From the NCBI GenBank assembly GCA_023415495.1, contig JAEZKK010000035.1, positions 62,001-126,000 on the forward strand: a stretch of 64,000 bases of DNA, given 5' to 3'. Position numbers and translations under genes: made by a program. Below the pieces are notes generated by a model. The model ran no database searches. It was not told the origin of the DNA and was given only the letters and a program-made list of their open reading frames with translations. Origin of the DNA: Bacteroidota bacterium (GTDB taxonomy: Bacteria > Bacteroidota > Bacteroidia > Bacteroidales > P3). Shown in pieces: positions 25,461 through 33,871 of the stretch (the stretch's first letter is position 1; the number at the start of each line of letters is the position of its first letter).

Positions 25461-26393
25461 TTATGCTCTTGTTTGCATTGCTGCTAACATGTTTCCATAA
25501 ATATCATTCAAAGCAGTAACCTTCTTTGAAAGAGCATTTACCTGTTCCTTATATCTAAGAACATTTTCAGCTGTATCTGCAAAGTTAACAACTAAATTAT
25601 CAATTTTTTCCTGAACTTGTTTTGTTGATTCTAATTGAATTGTAGAATTTTGAATTTGTAATTCGTACAATGCATTAATAGAAGAAAGGCTTGAAGCCAT
25701 TGTTTTCAATTCTTCTAAATAGGATGATTCTCCATTTGAAAGAGCAGTAGCTGTTTCTTTGTAAATATTTGAAAGAGTCGAAACAGCTGATGTTGCATCT
25801 TGAACAGAAGCTAAATACTCACCAGAAACCATCAAATCTTTATTTAGATAATCTGAAGTTTTCTTATAAGATGAAGATAATTCTGCTGCACTTTCTGATG
25901 CTCCTTCAATATTTCTAATAAAATTATCTGTAGCAATTGTAGCATTTGCTACTGTTCCTAATTGTCCAGCTGTTTCAGAAAGGTCTTTCAATCCCTTTCC
26001 TAAACTCTCAATCAATTCTGGTCCAATCTTTGCATTAGATAACATCTGGTCTAAAGCTTGAGTTGTAGAGCCTATTGTTAGTCCAGCCTCAACACCTAAT
26101 TCCTCGTGTTTGTTTTTTCTCTTTTTTCTTCTTTCTTCAGAATCTGGATCTTCCATACCTGCAAGTTCTGGATAAGCCAAGCTCCAATCGTACTCAACGT
26201 GAAGCGGCTCAAAAGCAGAAACGAAGAAAATTATCGCCTCTGTACCCATCCCTAAAGTTAATAACTCACCTGCAAATGGCCAGTGTTGAATTTTGAATAA
26301 CGCACCAACAATTACCGCAGATGCACCAATACCGTATAATTTTGCAGCAATATTTTTATAAGCCTTACTTCTTACTATACTATCTAAGCCCAT
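25461..26393 (-). CDS. gldL: T9SS motor protein GldL/PorL
   Basis: Cytoplasmic-membrane proton channel of the rotary T9SS motor. Two membrane helices lie in the first 70 residues (LYGIGASAVIVGALFKIQHWPFAGE and GTEAIIFFVSAFEP) with the family glutamate and the KIQHWPFAGE loop conserved. The rest is a cytoplasmic helical domain rich in serine and threonine (SSYKKTSDYLNKDL), with heptad-like coiled-coil pattern. 310 residues, normal for the family. Confidence 0.96.
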   Translation of the reverse strand: MGLDSIVRSKAYKNIAAKLYGIGASAVIVGALFKIQHWPFAGELLTLGMGTEAIIFFVSAFEPLHVEYDWSLAYPELAGMEDPDSEERRKKRKNKHEELGVEAGLTIGSTTQALDQMLSNAKIGPELIESLGKGLKDLSETAGQLGTVANATIATDNFIRNIEGASESAAELSSSYKKTSDYLNKDLMVSGEYLASVQDATSAVSTLSNIYKETATALSNGESSYLEELKTMASSLSSINALYELQIQNSTIQLESTKQVQEKIDNLVVNFADTAENVLRYKEQVNALSKKVTALNDIYGNMLAAMQTRA

Positions 26394-26429
26394 AATTTTT
26401 ATTTTTTTTGATTATATATTTTAATTCAA

Positions 26430-27803
26430 TTAGTATTTGTAAACGTTTGAAGATGTCTTAGGATTATCTCCTCTTTGTCTTCCGATATAAGATTGAACAC
26501 AACGGAATCCAACATAGCTCTTTCCAGAATCTTGGAATTCATATGTACGAGTAGCAGTTTGAATAAAATGTTTTTGATCTTTCCAAGAACCACCTCTAAT
26601 TACTTTTCTCTTCATAACAGGATTTTCATCTTCTGTTGCAGTATATCTTGCTACTTGACTTAAATCATGTGCATAGTTATATGCTGAAGGATTAAAGGTA
26701 TCCTCACACCATTCAGATACATTCCCTGCCATATCATAAAGACCAAAATCGTTTGGAGCATAATGGGCAACTATAATAGGTGTAATACCTCCATCATTAT
26801 CATAATTACCTCTCATAGGTTTATAGTTAGCTATAAAACATCCCTTACCATTTCTTACGTAAGGACCTCCCCATGGGTAAGCTCCACCAACACCACCACC
26901 TCTTGCAGCATATTCCCATTCTGCTTCAGTTGGCAAACGAAAATCTTCCATTCTCGAATAACTATTAGCTTCCAAATAATTATTCATCATTAATGTTCTC
27001 CATACTGAGAAAGCCTTAGCTTGTCTGTAAGTAACACCTACAACTGGATAATTATCATAAACAACATGTGAGAAATATGATCTGGTTAAGTTGTCATTAT
27101 ACGAGTACGCATAATCATGAACCCAACAAAGAGTATCAGGGTAAACATTTATCACTTCTCTTTTAATTACTTGACTTCTGTTTCTGAGCCCCTGAGGACG
27201 TCCTGAGAATGCAGAACCATGATACTCTGAACTTAATTGTTGACCAGAATTATCTTTTTGTGCCGCAAGACTTTGATCTATCCAAAAATACTCGTAATTT
27301 AGTTTTTGAATATCATATTGAAGTCTATTATAATATCTCTCATCTTGTTGTATAAACAATGAAGATAATACATCTCTCTCGTCAATATCCTTCATTGTCC
27401 AATCAATCTCCGCTTCCCAATTAATCATTGGAACAGGATAATCTTCACCATATTGGTCTGCTTCGATTAAATACTTTTCAGGATTAAGATCTCCTAATAA
27501 ACGATATGCGATTGAGTCTCTAACCCAATAAACAAACTGTCTATATTCATTATTAGTTATTTCTGTTTCATCCATCCAGAAAGAAGCAACTTGTACAGTT
27601 TTTGGTTGTCGATTTTGAGTATTATAAATATCTTCATCTGCAGAGCCCATCATAAAACTACCCTGAGGCACTTCTACCATCCCATATGGTTGCATATCTT
27701 CAAAAATTGGTCTATCCTGTACTCCTACAAGTTCACCATTATCAGATGTACCACAGCCTATTGCTAAATAAACTACAGAGGCAAATAAAATGATTCTTTT
27801 CAT
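26430..27803 (-). CDS. gldK: T9SS lipoprotein GldK/PorK
   Basis: Outer-membrane lipoprotein ring component with a formylglycine-generating-enzyme-like (SUMF1) fold. Seen: MGSADEDIYNTQNRQPKTVQVASFWMDETEITN, DFRLPTEAEWEYAARGG, and GNVSEWCED with GGSWKD near the end. The ATG at 27803 gives a clean lipobox signal (MKRIILFASVVYLAIGC). The frame also opens 18 codons upstream at 27857, but that extension would place charged residues before the signal. Follows porP; gldL is next after 36 bases. Confidence 0.95.
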   Translation of the reverse strand: MKRIILFASVVYLAIGCGTSDNGELVGVQDRPIFEDMQPYGMVEVPQGSFMMGSADEDIYNTQNRQPKTVQVASFWMDETEITNNEYRQFVYWVRDSIAYRLLGDLNPEKYLIEADQYGEDYPVPMINWEAEIDWTMKDIDERDVLSSLFIQQDERYYNRLQYDIQKLNYEYFWIDQSLAAQKDNSGQQLSSEYHGSAFSGRPQGLRNRSQVIKREVINVYPDTLCWVHDYAYSYNDNLTRSYFSHVVYDNYPVVGVTYRQAKAFSVWRTLMMNNYLEANSYSRMEDFRLPTEAEWEYAARGGGVGGAYPWGGPYVRNGKGCFIANYKPMRGNYDNDGGITPIIVAHYAPNDFGLYDMAGNVSEWCEDTFNPSAYNYAHDLSQVARYTATEDENPVMKRKVIRGGSWKDQKHFIQTATRTYEFQDSGKSYVGFRCVQSYIGRQRGDNPKTSSNVYKY

Positions 27804-27864
27804 ATTTTGAAATTTTTGATTTCTACTATAAACGTATTTTAAATATATATGTTTCAATTTTTAT

Positions 27865-28857
27865 TTAGTTTCTTCTTGTATTTCTATAACTTGTTGGAGG
27901 CTTAGGTGGGTTCTCAACTTTAAAGCAATATCTAACAAAAACATCTAATGAACCTACACCTTGAGTTGATAATCTTGAAGTTGGTAAATCGTAAGCTAAT
28001 CCAAATTTAAATCCCCCTACACTTAAACCACCCATTACACTAATTGCATCTTGTAATCTATAATTCATTCCTCCCCAAAATTTATGTTGATATTCTAATA
28101 AACAACTTGCGTCTACCTGCATAGATGAAAACTCAGTTTTTATTAACACTGAAGGCAACACTCTTAGAGATGGATTTGATGGTACTGTCCAATCATATCC
28201 AGCCATAACATAATAATGTCTTCTATGTTCCCAATTTAGTTTTTCACTTTTTGTTTCTAATAATTTTGCGGAGGAAAGTCCTATATACAATTTTCCAGGA
28301 ACTTGGTAATAAACTCCAAATCCTAAGTCAAACATAAAATCATCATTTGATGAATTAGATAAAACTGGATCATTTGATTGACCTATATTGTCTAAATCAT
28401 CATATTGATCCGAACCAATTAATTTAGATCTATCAAGAGTAGAATTGAATAATTGAGCCTCTAATCCAAAAGCCAGATTACCTGTAGGCAATTCAAATCG
28501 ATAAGCATAATCAAGTTTTACAAATGTTTGATTCCAATATCCAATCTTATCAGAAATAATTGTTGCTCCTAAACCTCCTCTAAGAAAAGATACGGGAGCA
28601 TCTATAGAAAAATTAATTGTCTGAGGTGTAGAAGGAGCTCCTCCGGATACATCCATTAAATCAAGTCCCATCCATTGATTTCGATAAAAACTGGTTAAAC
28701 ATATTGCACCATTACTCCCTGCATAAGCTGGATTATACGATAAACGGTTAAACATGTATTGTGTGAATTGAGGCTCTTGTTGAGCTACTCCAAATAATGG
28801 AATAGTCCCCAAAAGGATTAACAAATAAGCTCTAACATATTTGTTTAATAAAAACAT
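27865..28857 (-). CDS. porP: T9SS outer-membrane protein PorP/SprF family
   Basis: Outer-membrane beta-barrel that belongs to the secretion machinery; in this phylum it often sits first in the porPKLMN operon, as here. Recognised by QQEPQFTQYMFNRLSYNPAYAGSNGAICLTSFYRNQW after the signal peptide and the C-terminal GSLDVFVRYCF strand. The ATG at 28857 is preferred over the one at 28875 because the promoter element at 28880-28887 would start RNA at about the first ATG, leaving it no leader. Confidence 0.95.
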   Translation of the reverse strand: MFLLNKYVRAYLLILLGTIPLFGVAQQEPQFTQYMFNRLSYNPAYAGSNGAICLTSFYRNQWMGLDLMDVSGGAPSTPQTINFSIDAPVSFLRGGLGATIISDKIGYWNQTFVKLDYAYRFELPTGNLAFGLEAQLFNSTLDRSKLIGSDQYDDLDNIGQSNDPVLSNSSNDDFMFDLGFGVYYQVPGKLYIGLSSAKLLETKSEKLNWEHRRHYYVMAGYDWTVPSNPSLRVLPSVLIKTEFSSMQVDASCLLEYQHKFWGGMNYRLQDAISVMGGLSVGGFKFGLAYDLPTSRLSTQGVGSLDVFVRYCFKVENPPKPPTSYRNTRRN

Positions 28858-28879
28858 GATTTGTCGTCTATACATAGTT

Positions 28880-28887
28880 CAAAAATA
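28880..28887 (-). promoter_or_regulatory. TAnnTTTG -7 element of the T9SS operon
   Basis: CAAAAATA on the plus strand, TATTTTTG on the minus strand, about 22 bases before the porP ATG at 28857. Confidence 0.55.
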
Positions 28888-29020
28888 TAAAACTAGCTCA
28901 TGCTAAAAGTAGCAATTATTATACGTTTAATCTTAATTACCAGCACTATAAATAAATACACCAATAATTTATCACACAAAGCCGTCATGCAAAAGTAAAA
29001 AAAAATAGTTTAATATAAAA

Positions 29021-29764
29021 TTAATCTTCATTTTTCTTTTCTAAAATGTGTGCTATTGGGTACCTTTTTCTTATTTCTTTCAATGCAATTATGGCTGTTT
29101 GTTCCGAAATAAAGGGACCAATATTTATATTATAATAATCTGATTCATTAATTTTTACAGCTCTTGTTATATGCTTATATTTATTAGGCAATTGCCTAAT
29201 AATTTTTCTCGCATGAGTTTTATTATTCGCTTTAATTATTCTTATATTAAATGCAAAGATATAATTTTCATTGATATTATTAGCATTTGAGAAAATTATT
29301 GAATCAAAAATCGCATTTTTCAAGCTGTCAATTTCATTTTTTCTGTCAAATAAATTAAAGATTTCCTCTTGCTTTTGCCATAGTTCGGTATAATCCTTAT
29401 TTAAGATTTCAAGTCTTACAGGGATCACACCAGATTCAATCATCTTTAATCTTTTTGCGGCAATTAAAGTCAAATCAATTACTCTTTGTTTTGGACATCT
29501 ATCATTTATTCTTACAATAATCGATCTTTGGTTCTTTTTATTTGTTACTCTGACAATTGTATGAAGAGGTAAACTATTGTGTGCGGCAGTGTACTTGGTT
29601 TGAGAAAAGACTTCTCCTGAGGAAGTTTTTCTGTTTACAAACTTATGATGATAATAAGTTGCCTTTCTATTATCTCTAATATCTTTATCATTTACTTGTG
29701 AAAATACGAGTAATGGGGTAATAATAATTAAAATAAAAAGACAAACTATTATTTTTCTTACCAT
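29021..29764 (-). CDS. rlpA: RlpA-like septal protein with SPOR domain
   Basis: Signal peptide, then a double-psi beta-barrel domain (residues about 30-115): ATYYHHKFVNRKTSSGEVF, YTAAHNSLPLHTIVRVTN, RINDRCPKQRVIDLTLIAAKRL. The C-terminal 60 residues look like a SPOR domain (YYNINIGPFISEQTAIIALKEI) that would target denuded glycan at the septum. By family it may cleave such glycans as a lytic transglycosylase, with the catalytic aspartate in RINDRCP. The ATG at 29764 overlaps the end of kdsC in ATGGTAA, which decides the start; an ATG eight codons upstream is inferior. Last gene of the lptB operon. Confidence 0.88.
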   Translation of the reverse strand: MVRKIIVCLFILIIITPLLVFSQVNDKDIRDNRKATYYHHKFVNRKTSSGEVFSQTKYTAAHNSLPLHTIVRVTNKKNQRSIIVRINDRCPKQRVIDLTLIAAKRLKMIESGVIPVRLEILNKDYTELWQKQEEIFNLFDRKNEIDSLKNAIFDSIIFSNANNINENYIFAFNIRIIKANNKTHARKIIRQLPNKYKHITRAVKINESDYYNINIGPFISEQTAIIALKEIRKRYPIAHILEKKNED

Positions 29765-30276
29765 TCTATTGCATCTTCGTGAAACCATGTGTTTTGTAAC
29801 CTCATAACCTGCTCAATTATATCTCTAACACAACCATGACCACCATTCTTATGTGAGATATAGTCTGCTACTGATTTAATTTCTTCAACAGCATCTGCAG
29901 GACAGGTACTAACTCCTGCCTCTATCATAGCATCATAATCAGGGATATCATCTCCCATATATAAAACTTCTTCCTTTTTCAATCCTTTTGATTCCACATA
30001 ATCAAGAAATAGTTGCTTCTTCCTATGAGAGCCTAAAAACACATCCTTTACTCCCAACATCTCCATTCTTGCCTGAATACTATCGCCTTTACCTCCAGAT
30101 ATTACAGCTATCTCATATCCCTTTCTAATTGCATATTGGAGAGCATAACCATCTTTTACATTTCCGCTTCTAAGTAATAGTCTTTGATCTGCAACCCATA
30201 TAAACCCATCTGTCATTACTCCATCATAATCAAATACAAACGCCTTTATCTTATTTAGCTTTTCTTTATAATTCAT
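29758..30276 (-). CDS. kdsC: 3-deoxy-manno-octulosonate-8-phosphate phosphatase (KdsC-like HAD)
   Basis: Removes phosphate from Kdo-8-phosphate in lipid A-core synthesis. HAD subfamily IIIA pattern: FVFDYDGVMTDGFIW (nucleophile aspartates near 15 and 17), VISGGKGDSIQARMEMLGV, and GDDIPDYDAM with KNGGHGCVRDIIEQV at the end. 172 residues is the normal length. The HAD family includes other sugar phosphatases, but its operon (hldD, lptB) and the separate kdsD gene at 54446 support this role. Confidence 0.92.
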   Translation of the reverse strand: MNYKEKLNKIKAFVFDYDGVMTDGFIWVADQRLLLRSGNVKDGYALQYAIRKGYEIAVISGGKGDSIQARMEMLGVKDVFLGSHRKKQLFLDYVESKGLKKEEVLYMGDDIPDYDAMIEAGVSTCPADAVEEIKSVADYISHKNGGHGCVRDIIEQVMRLQNTWFHEDAIEW

Positions 30277-30279
30277 TTT

Positions 30280-31245
30280 CTAATAGTAGTTTTTCTTTAT
30301 TAAATAATTCTGTACATAATCCTCTACTCCCTCTTCCAAAGAAGTAAAGCCTTGTGTATATCCTTGGGAAAGTAGTTTACTCATATTTGCCTGGGTATAG
30401 TATTGGTATTTCTCTCTAATATCTTCTGGGATGTCGATAAATTCAATATTTATTTCTCTTTCCATAGCTTTAAAAGTAGAACAAGCTAAATCATAAAAAC
30501 TTCTTGCTTTACCAGTGCCTAAATTATATATACCTGATTCTTTCCTTTCTTTCATCATAAAGAATAAGACATTAACTAAGTCCTTTACATATATAAAGTC
30601 TCTTAATTGGTAACCATCTTTATATTCTTTCCTATGCGAGCGGAATAATTTTACGAAACCCTTATCACTTATCTGATTAAAGCTATGATAAATTACTGAA
30701 GCCATTCTATCTTTATGATACTCATTTGGACCATAAACATTAAAAAACTTAAACCCAGCCCAAAACCCGGGTGTATTTTCTTGTTCTAATACCCATAAAT
30801 CAAAGTCTTGCTTACTTTTACCATAAGGATTAAGGGGTTTTAGATTAGGAATTATACTATGATTATCATCGTATCCTAATTCTCCATCTCCATAGGTAGC
30901 TGCCGATGATGCATATATTAATGGTATATTATTCTGCGAACAAATAGTCCATATCTTCTTAGAATAATCAAGATTTAACTCTCTAAACACTTCCCAATTA
31001 AACTCTGCAGTATCCGTTCTTGCACCAATATGATATACCTCATTAACCATAGAATGATTTATCTCAAACCAGGAAAGAAAATCTTTTCTATCTATCTTTT
31101 GTTTATAGATTAAATTTGAATAGTTATTTCCCTTATATGTTTTAGTGAAATCATCTACAATTATTATATCCTTCTCCCCTTCTCTATTAAGTTTACTGAG
31201 CATACAACTGCCAATAAAACCAGAGGCTCCTGTTATTACTATCAT
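30280..31245 (-). CDS. hldD: ADP-L-glycero-D-manno-heptose 6-epimerase
   Basis: Epimerises ADP-heptose for the LPS inner core. Extended SDR: NAD-binding ITGASGFIGSCM at the N-terminus, active-site YGKSK near residue 140 in a NPYGKSKQDFDLWV context, and the family-specific FKFFNVYGPNEYHKDRMASVIYH and GYQLRDFIYVKD. 321 residues. Gap of 3 bases to kdsC and 2 bases to the deacetylase gene, so tightly cotranscribed. Confidence 0.92.
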   Translation of the reverse strand: MIVITGASGFIGSCMLSKLNREGEKDIIIVDDFTKTYKGNNYSNLIYKQKIDRKDFLSWFEINHSMVNEVYHIGARTDTAEFNWEVFRELNLDYSKKIWTICSQNNIPLIYASSAATYGDGELGYDDNHSIIPNLKPLNPYGKSKQDFDLWVLEQENTPGFWAGFKFFNVYGPNEYHKDRMASVIYHSFNQISDKGFVKLFRSHRKEYKDGYQLRDFIYVKDLVNVLFFMMKERKESGIYNLGTGKARSFYDLACSTFKAMEREINIEFIDIPEDIREKYQYYTQANMSKLLSQGYTQGFTSLEEGVEDYVQNYLIKKNYY

Positions 31246-31247
31246 AT

Positions 31248-32585
31248 TTATGTTTTGTTTATTTCTAATCTATCGTATTTGGAAATGTAATCAATCATCC
31301 ATTCATATACTTCCTTCCAACCCTTCCAATCATATCTATTGCTAAGAGATTCATTATGCCAAAGGCTAATAAAATAACCATCAACACTTCTAACCTCATC
31401 AATTAGGTTTTTAATTTGACTTTTGGCTTCTTGTGGAGATAACTTTAAATATGTTTTCAAAGCTGTATCCATAATAACAAACGGGAATAATCTAAGTTTT
31501 GTTTCATAGTCATATTCCAAGTCATAGAAATTAAAACCATTGGAAATACCTGCTCTAAACCCTGTACAAGCTGAATATCCCATTGAAAAATCTTCCGTTA
31601 TCTTGTTTTCAATTAATACTCTAAAGGAGTTAGGGAGGGAAAAACGAAGATAATGAAACCTGCTTCTATAAATTGGTTTGTTAATTACTGACTTTAGTTT
31701 CTTTAATTGATTCTTCAATAATTCCGGCTCATCATAGGATGCATAAGAGGGGTGTATACCTACCTTTGCATAGTCGCATAGGTTTTTAACCAATTGTTGA
31801 AACTTCCTATTTTCAGAAGATATATTCTTGTCATACTTTCCATAACGCCCAAAAAGCACAAAGAATATAGTCTTAAAATGATATTTACTCATTAATGAAA
31901 AAAGGTAATTGAAATTATCAAAAGGATCCATCTCTTTCTTTCTAATAACTTTTATCTTATAAATTACCTCTGATAAATCTCCCCTAAACAAATCTCTTAA
32001 CATTCCCCAACCAATTCTTAACCATGATTTTTCCAATACAGAATATGCAGAATCAACATCTATAGTGTTTAAAAATCTAAAAACTTTAGGGTTATCTATT
32101 TGTAGATTTGGGTAAAAACTCTTTAGTTTTTCTTCTAAATGTTTAGCCCAAATATTTACAATAGGTTTATTTAGAAATCCATTCTTATAGGCAAAGCTCT
32201 CCTGTGGACGAAATCTACCATGGGAATCTTGAATATATGGAAGATATTCCTCGTATCTTGAAACAAAGTAGAAAATAGATGCAAAGACATCGAAATTAAG
32301 TTCCGAACTCTTTGAATACGTTTTAAAAATTGCTGGGAAACCATTTGAATTAAAGCATTCAATAAATTTATCCTCAATAATAGTTTCAAATAATAATTCC
32401 TTGGAGTATATAAAAAACTCATCACTTATCTTCTTCTTAGAATATGATAGCTTAAAACCCTCGTGGGAAGAAAAATCCTTTTTGTTATTGGTAATACTAT
32501 ATTTTATGCCCAGAATATCCTCAAAGACCAGGTTTAGAGTATAACCTAATCTATTAGTAAGTCTGTCTACATAAATTAATAGCAT
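31248..32585 (-). CDS. Polysaccharide deacetylase-family protein
   Basis: 445 residues. The C-terminal half has the NodB-like features NTIDVDSAYS (metal-binding aspartate), VGIHPSYASYDEPELLKNQLKKLK with a conserved histidine, and SRFHYLRFSLPNSFRVLIENK; the end has SLWHNES. The N-terminal 170 residues, starting YVDRLTNRLGYTLNLVFEDILG, are typical of a Bacteroidota-specific extension. Probably acts on envelope or capsular carbohydrate; substrate unknown. No signal peptide is seen. Located between lptB (5-base gap) and hldD. Confidence 0.82.
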   Translation of the reverse strand: MLLIYVDRLTNRLGYTLNLVFEDILGIKYSITNNKKDFSSHEGFKLSYSKKKISDEFFIYSKELLFETIIEDKFIECFNSNGFPAIFKTYSKSSELNFDVFASIFYFVSRYEEYLPYIQDSHGRFRPQESFAYKNGFLNKPIVNIWAKHLEEKLKSFYPNLQIDNPKVFRFLNTIDVDSAYSVLEKSWLRIGWGMLRDLFRGDLSEVIYKIKVIRKKEMDPFDNFNYLFSLMSKYHFKTIFFVLFGRYGKYDKNISSENRKFQQLVKNLCDYAKVGIHPSYASYDEPELLKNQLKKLKSVINKPIYRSRFHYLRFSLPNSFRVLIENKITEDFSMGYSACTGFRAGISNGFNFYDLEYDYETKLRLFPFVIMDTALKTYLKLSPQEAKSQIKNLIDEVRSVDGYFISLWHNESLSNRYDWKGWKEVYEWMIDYISKYDRLEINKT

Positions 32586-32590
32586 ATATT

Positions 32591-33313
32591 TTATCTTAGT
32601 TCAAAATTCTCTCCAAGGTATTTTTTCCTTACCTGCTCATCTGCTGCAAGCTCTTCTGGAGTCCCTGATTTCAATACATTACCCTCAAATAATAAATAAG
32701 CTCTATTAGTTATAGTAAGAGTTTCATGCACATTATGATCAGTTATCAATACTCCAATATTCCTATCCTTAAGCTTTTTAACTATTAATTGGATATCCGA
32801 AACAGCTATTGGGTCTACTCCAGCAAAGGGTTCATCCAAAAGAATAAACTTAGGATCTGCTGCAAGGGCTCTTGCAATTTCTGTTCTTCTTCTCTCTCCT
32901 CCCGATAATTGGTTACCCTTGCTTTTTCTAATATGAGTTAGGCTAAACTCCTCAAGCAAATCTTCCATTATCTTATATCTTTCATCCTTTGTAAGCTTAC
33001 GAAATTCTAAAACCGATAATATATTGTCTTCAACCGATAATGTCCTAAATACCGAAGCCTCTTGAGCCAAGTATCCAACTCCATGTTGTGCTCTTTGGTA
33101 CATTGGCATCTCGGTAATATCCATATCATCCAAGAATATTCTTCCACTAAAAGGTTTTATTAACCCTACCATCATATAGAAAGTGGTGGTTTTCCCCGCT
33201 CCATTAGGACCAAGCAAACCAACTATTTCTCCCTGATTTACATCAATCGAAACACCTTTAACAACTACCCTCTTGCCGTATTTCTTAACTATATTCTCTG
33301 TTCTAAGTATCAT
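32591..33313 (-). CDS. lptB: LPS export ABC transporter ATP-binding protein
   Basis: ATPase that drives LPS extraction from the inner membrane with LptFGC. Walker A GLLGPNGAGKTTTFY near residue 33, Q-loop GYLAQEAS, signature LSGGERRRTEIARAL near 137, Walker B FILLDEPFAGVDPIAV near 158, and ITDHNVHETL (H-loop). The LSGGERRR form and the 240-residue length are distinctive of LptB. First gene of the five-gene envelope operon, with a promoter 33 bases upstream. Confidence 0.96.
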   Translation of the reverse strand: MILRTENIVKKYGKRVVVKGVSIDVNQGEIVGLLGPNGAGKTTTFYMMVGLIKPFSGRIFLDDMDITEMPMYQRAQHGVGYLAQEASVFRTLSVEDNILSVLEFRKLTKDERYKIMEDLLEEFSLTHIRKSKGNQLSGGERRRTEIARALAADPKFILLDEPFAGVDPIAVSDIQLIVKKLKDRNIGVLITDHNVHETLTITNRAYLLFEGNVLKSGTPEELAADEQVRKKYLGENFELR

Positions 33314-33345
33314 TTTACCCCTTTAAGATGATATTTTTTATTTAG

Positions 33346-33353
33346 CAAAGGTA
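33346..33353 (-). promoter_or_regulatory. TAnnTTTG -7 element of the lptB operon
   Basis: CAAAGGTA on the plus strand, TACCTTTG on the minus strand. It is divergent from the element at 33374-33381 and only 20 bases from it. Confidence 0.6.
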
Positions 33354-33373
33354 AATAATTTATTTCAAAAACC

Positions 33374-33381
33374 TATCTTTG
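33374..33381 (+). promoter_or_regulatory. TAnnTTTG -7 element upstream of the methyltransferase remnant
   Basis: TATCTTTG, about 37 bases before the ATG at 33418. Confidence 0.55.
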
Positions 33382-33417
33382 CAAATATATTTATATTCTA
33401 TTCTAAGATTAACAAGA

Positions 33418-33807
33418 ATGAATTTATTTGAAATAAAACACTGGTTTATACATATTTTAAAAGCCAAAAACGAACACTCTTTACACTCTCCATTTATGTT
33501 TGAATTATATTATTCCTGCATTAAAAACAAATCCAAACAAATAGAAAAACTAATTATTTCACTGGGAAAACACTACTCAAAGGATAATATTAATATAGTT
33601 AATAATATAGAAGAGATAATTGAAATACTACCCAAGAGTGAGGATAAAATCCTTATCTACCCTTCTCAATACAAGAATAAATCAAGGGAAACGGAATTTA
33701 AAGAGATTATCAATAGCCCTAATACAAGGGTTATTGTGGATTTATTTAGCTTAGCTCTAATTATCAATAACCCTAAATTAAAAAAACAATACTATAGGCT
33801 TAGATAG
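33418..33807 (+). CDS. Small protein resembling an internally deleted methyltransferase
   Basis: 129 residues. The N-terminus (IKHWFIHILKAKNEHSLHSPFMFELYYSC) resembles the start of Bacteroidota O-methyltransferase-like proteins with an HxxHSPF motif. The C-terminus (TRVIVDLFSLALIINNPKLKKQYYRLR) resembles the end of the same proteins. The middle, where the SAM-binding glycine motif and catalytic region would lie, is missing, and the length is about half that expected. The reading frame is intact and a promoter element precedes it, so it could still make a short product. Family assignment is from memory and not searched. The start at 33418 is preferred to a 13-codon longer one. Confidence 0.55.
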   Translation: MNLFEIKHWFIHILKAKNEHSLHSPFMFELYYSCIKNKSKQIEKLIISLGKHYSKDNINIVNNIEEIIEILPKSEDKILIYPSQYKNKSRETEFKEIINSPNTRVIVDLFSLALIINNPKLKKQYYRLR

Positions 33808-33836
33808 TCAATAGCTAATTCTCTCTAATGATTTAA

Positions 33837-33867
33837 TTTGTCATTTTATTTTTAAGTAGTAATTTTG
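33837..33867 (+). promoter_or_regulatory. Full TTTG-N19-TAATTTTG promoter directly before mnmA
   Basis: TTTG at 33837-33840 and TAATTTTG at 33860-33867 are separated by 19 bases, which matches the Bacteroidota -33/-7 spacing. The mnmA ATG begins at 33872, only four bases after the -7 box. Confidence 0.75.
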
Positions 33868-33871
33868 CAGA

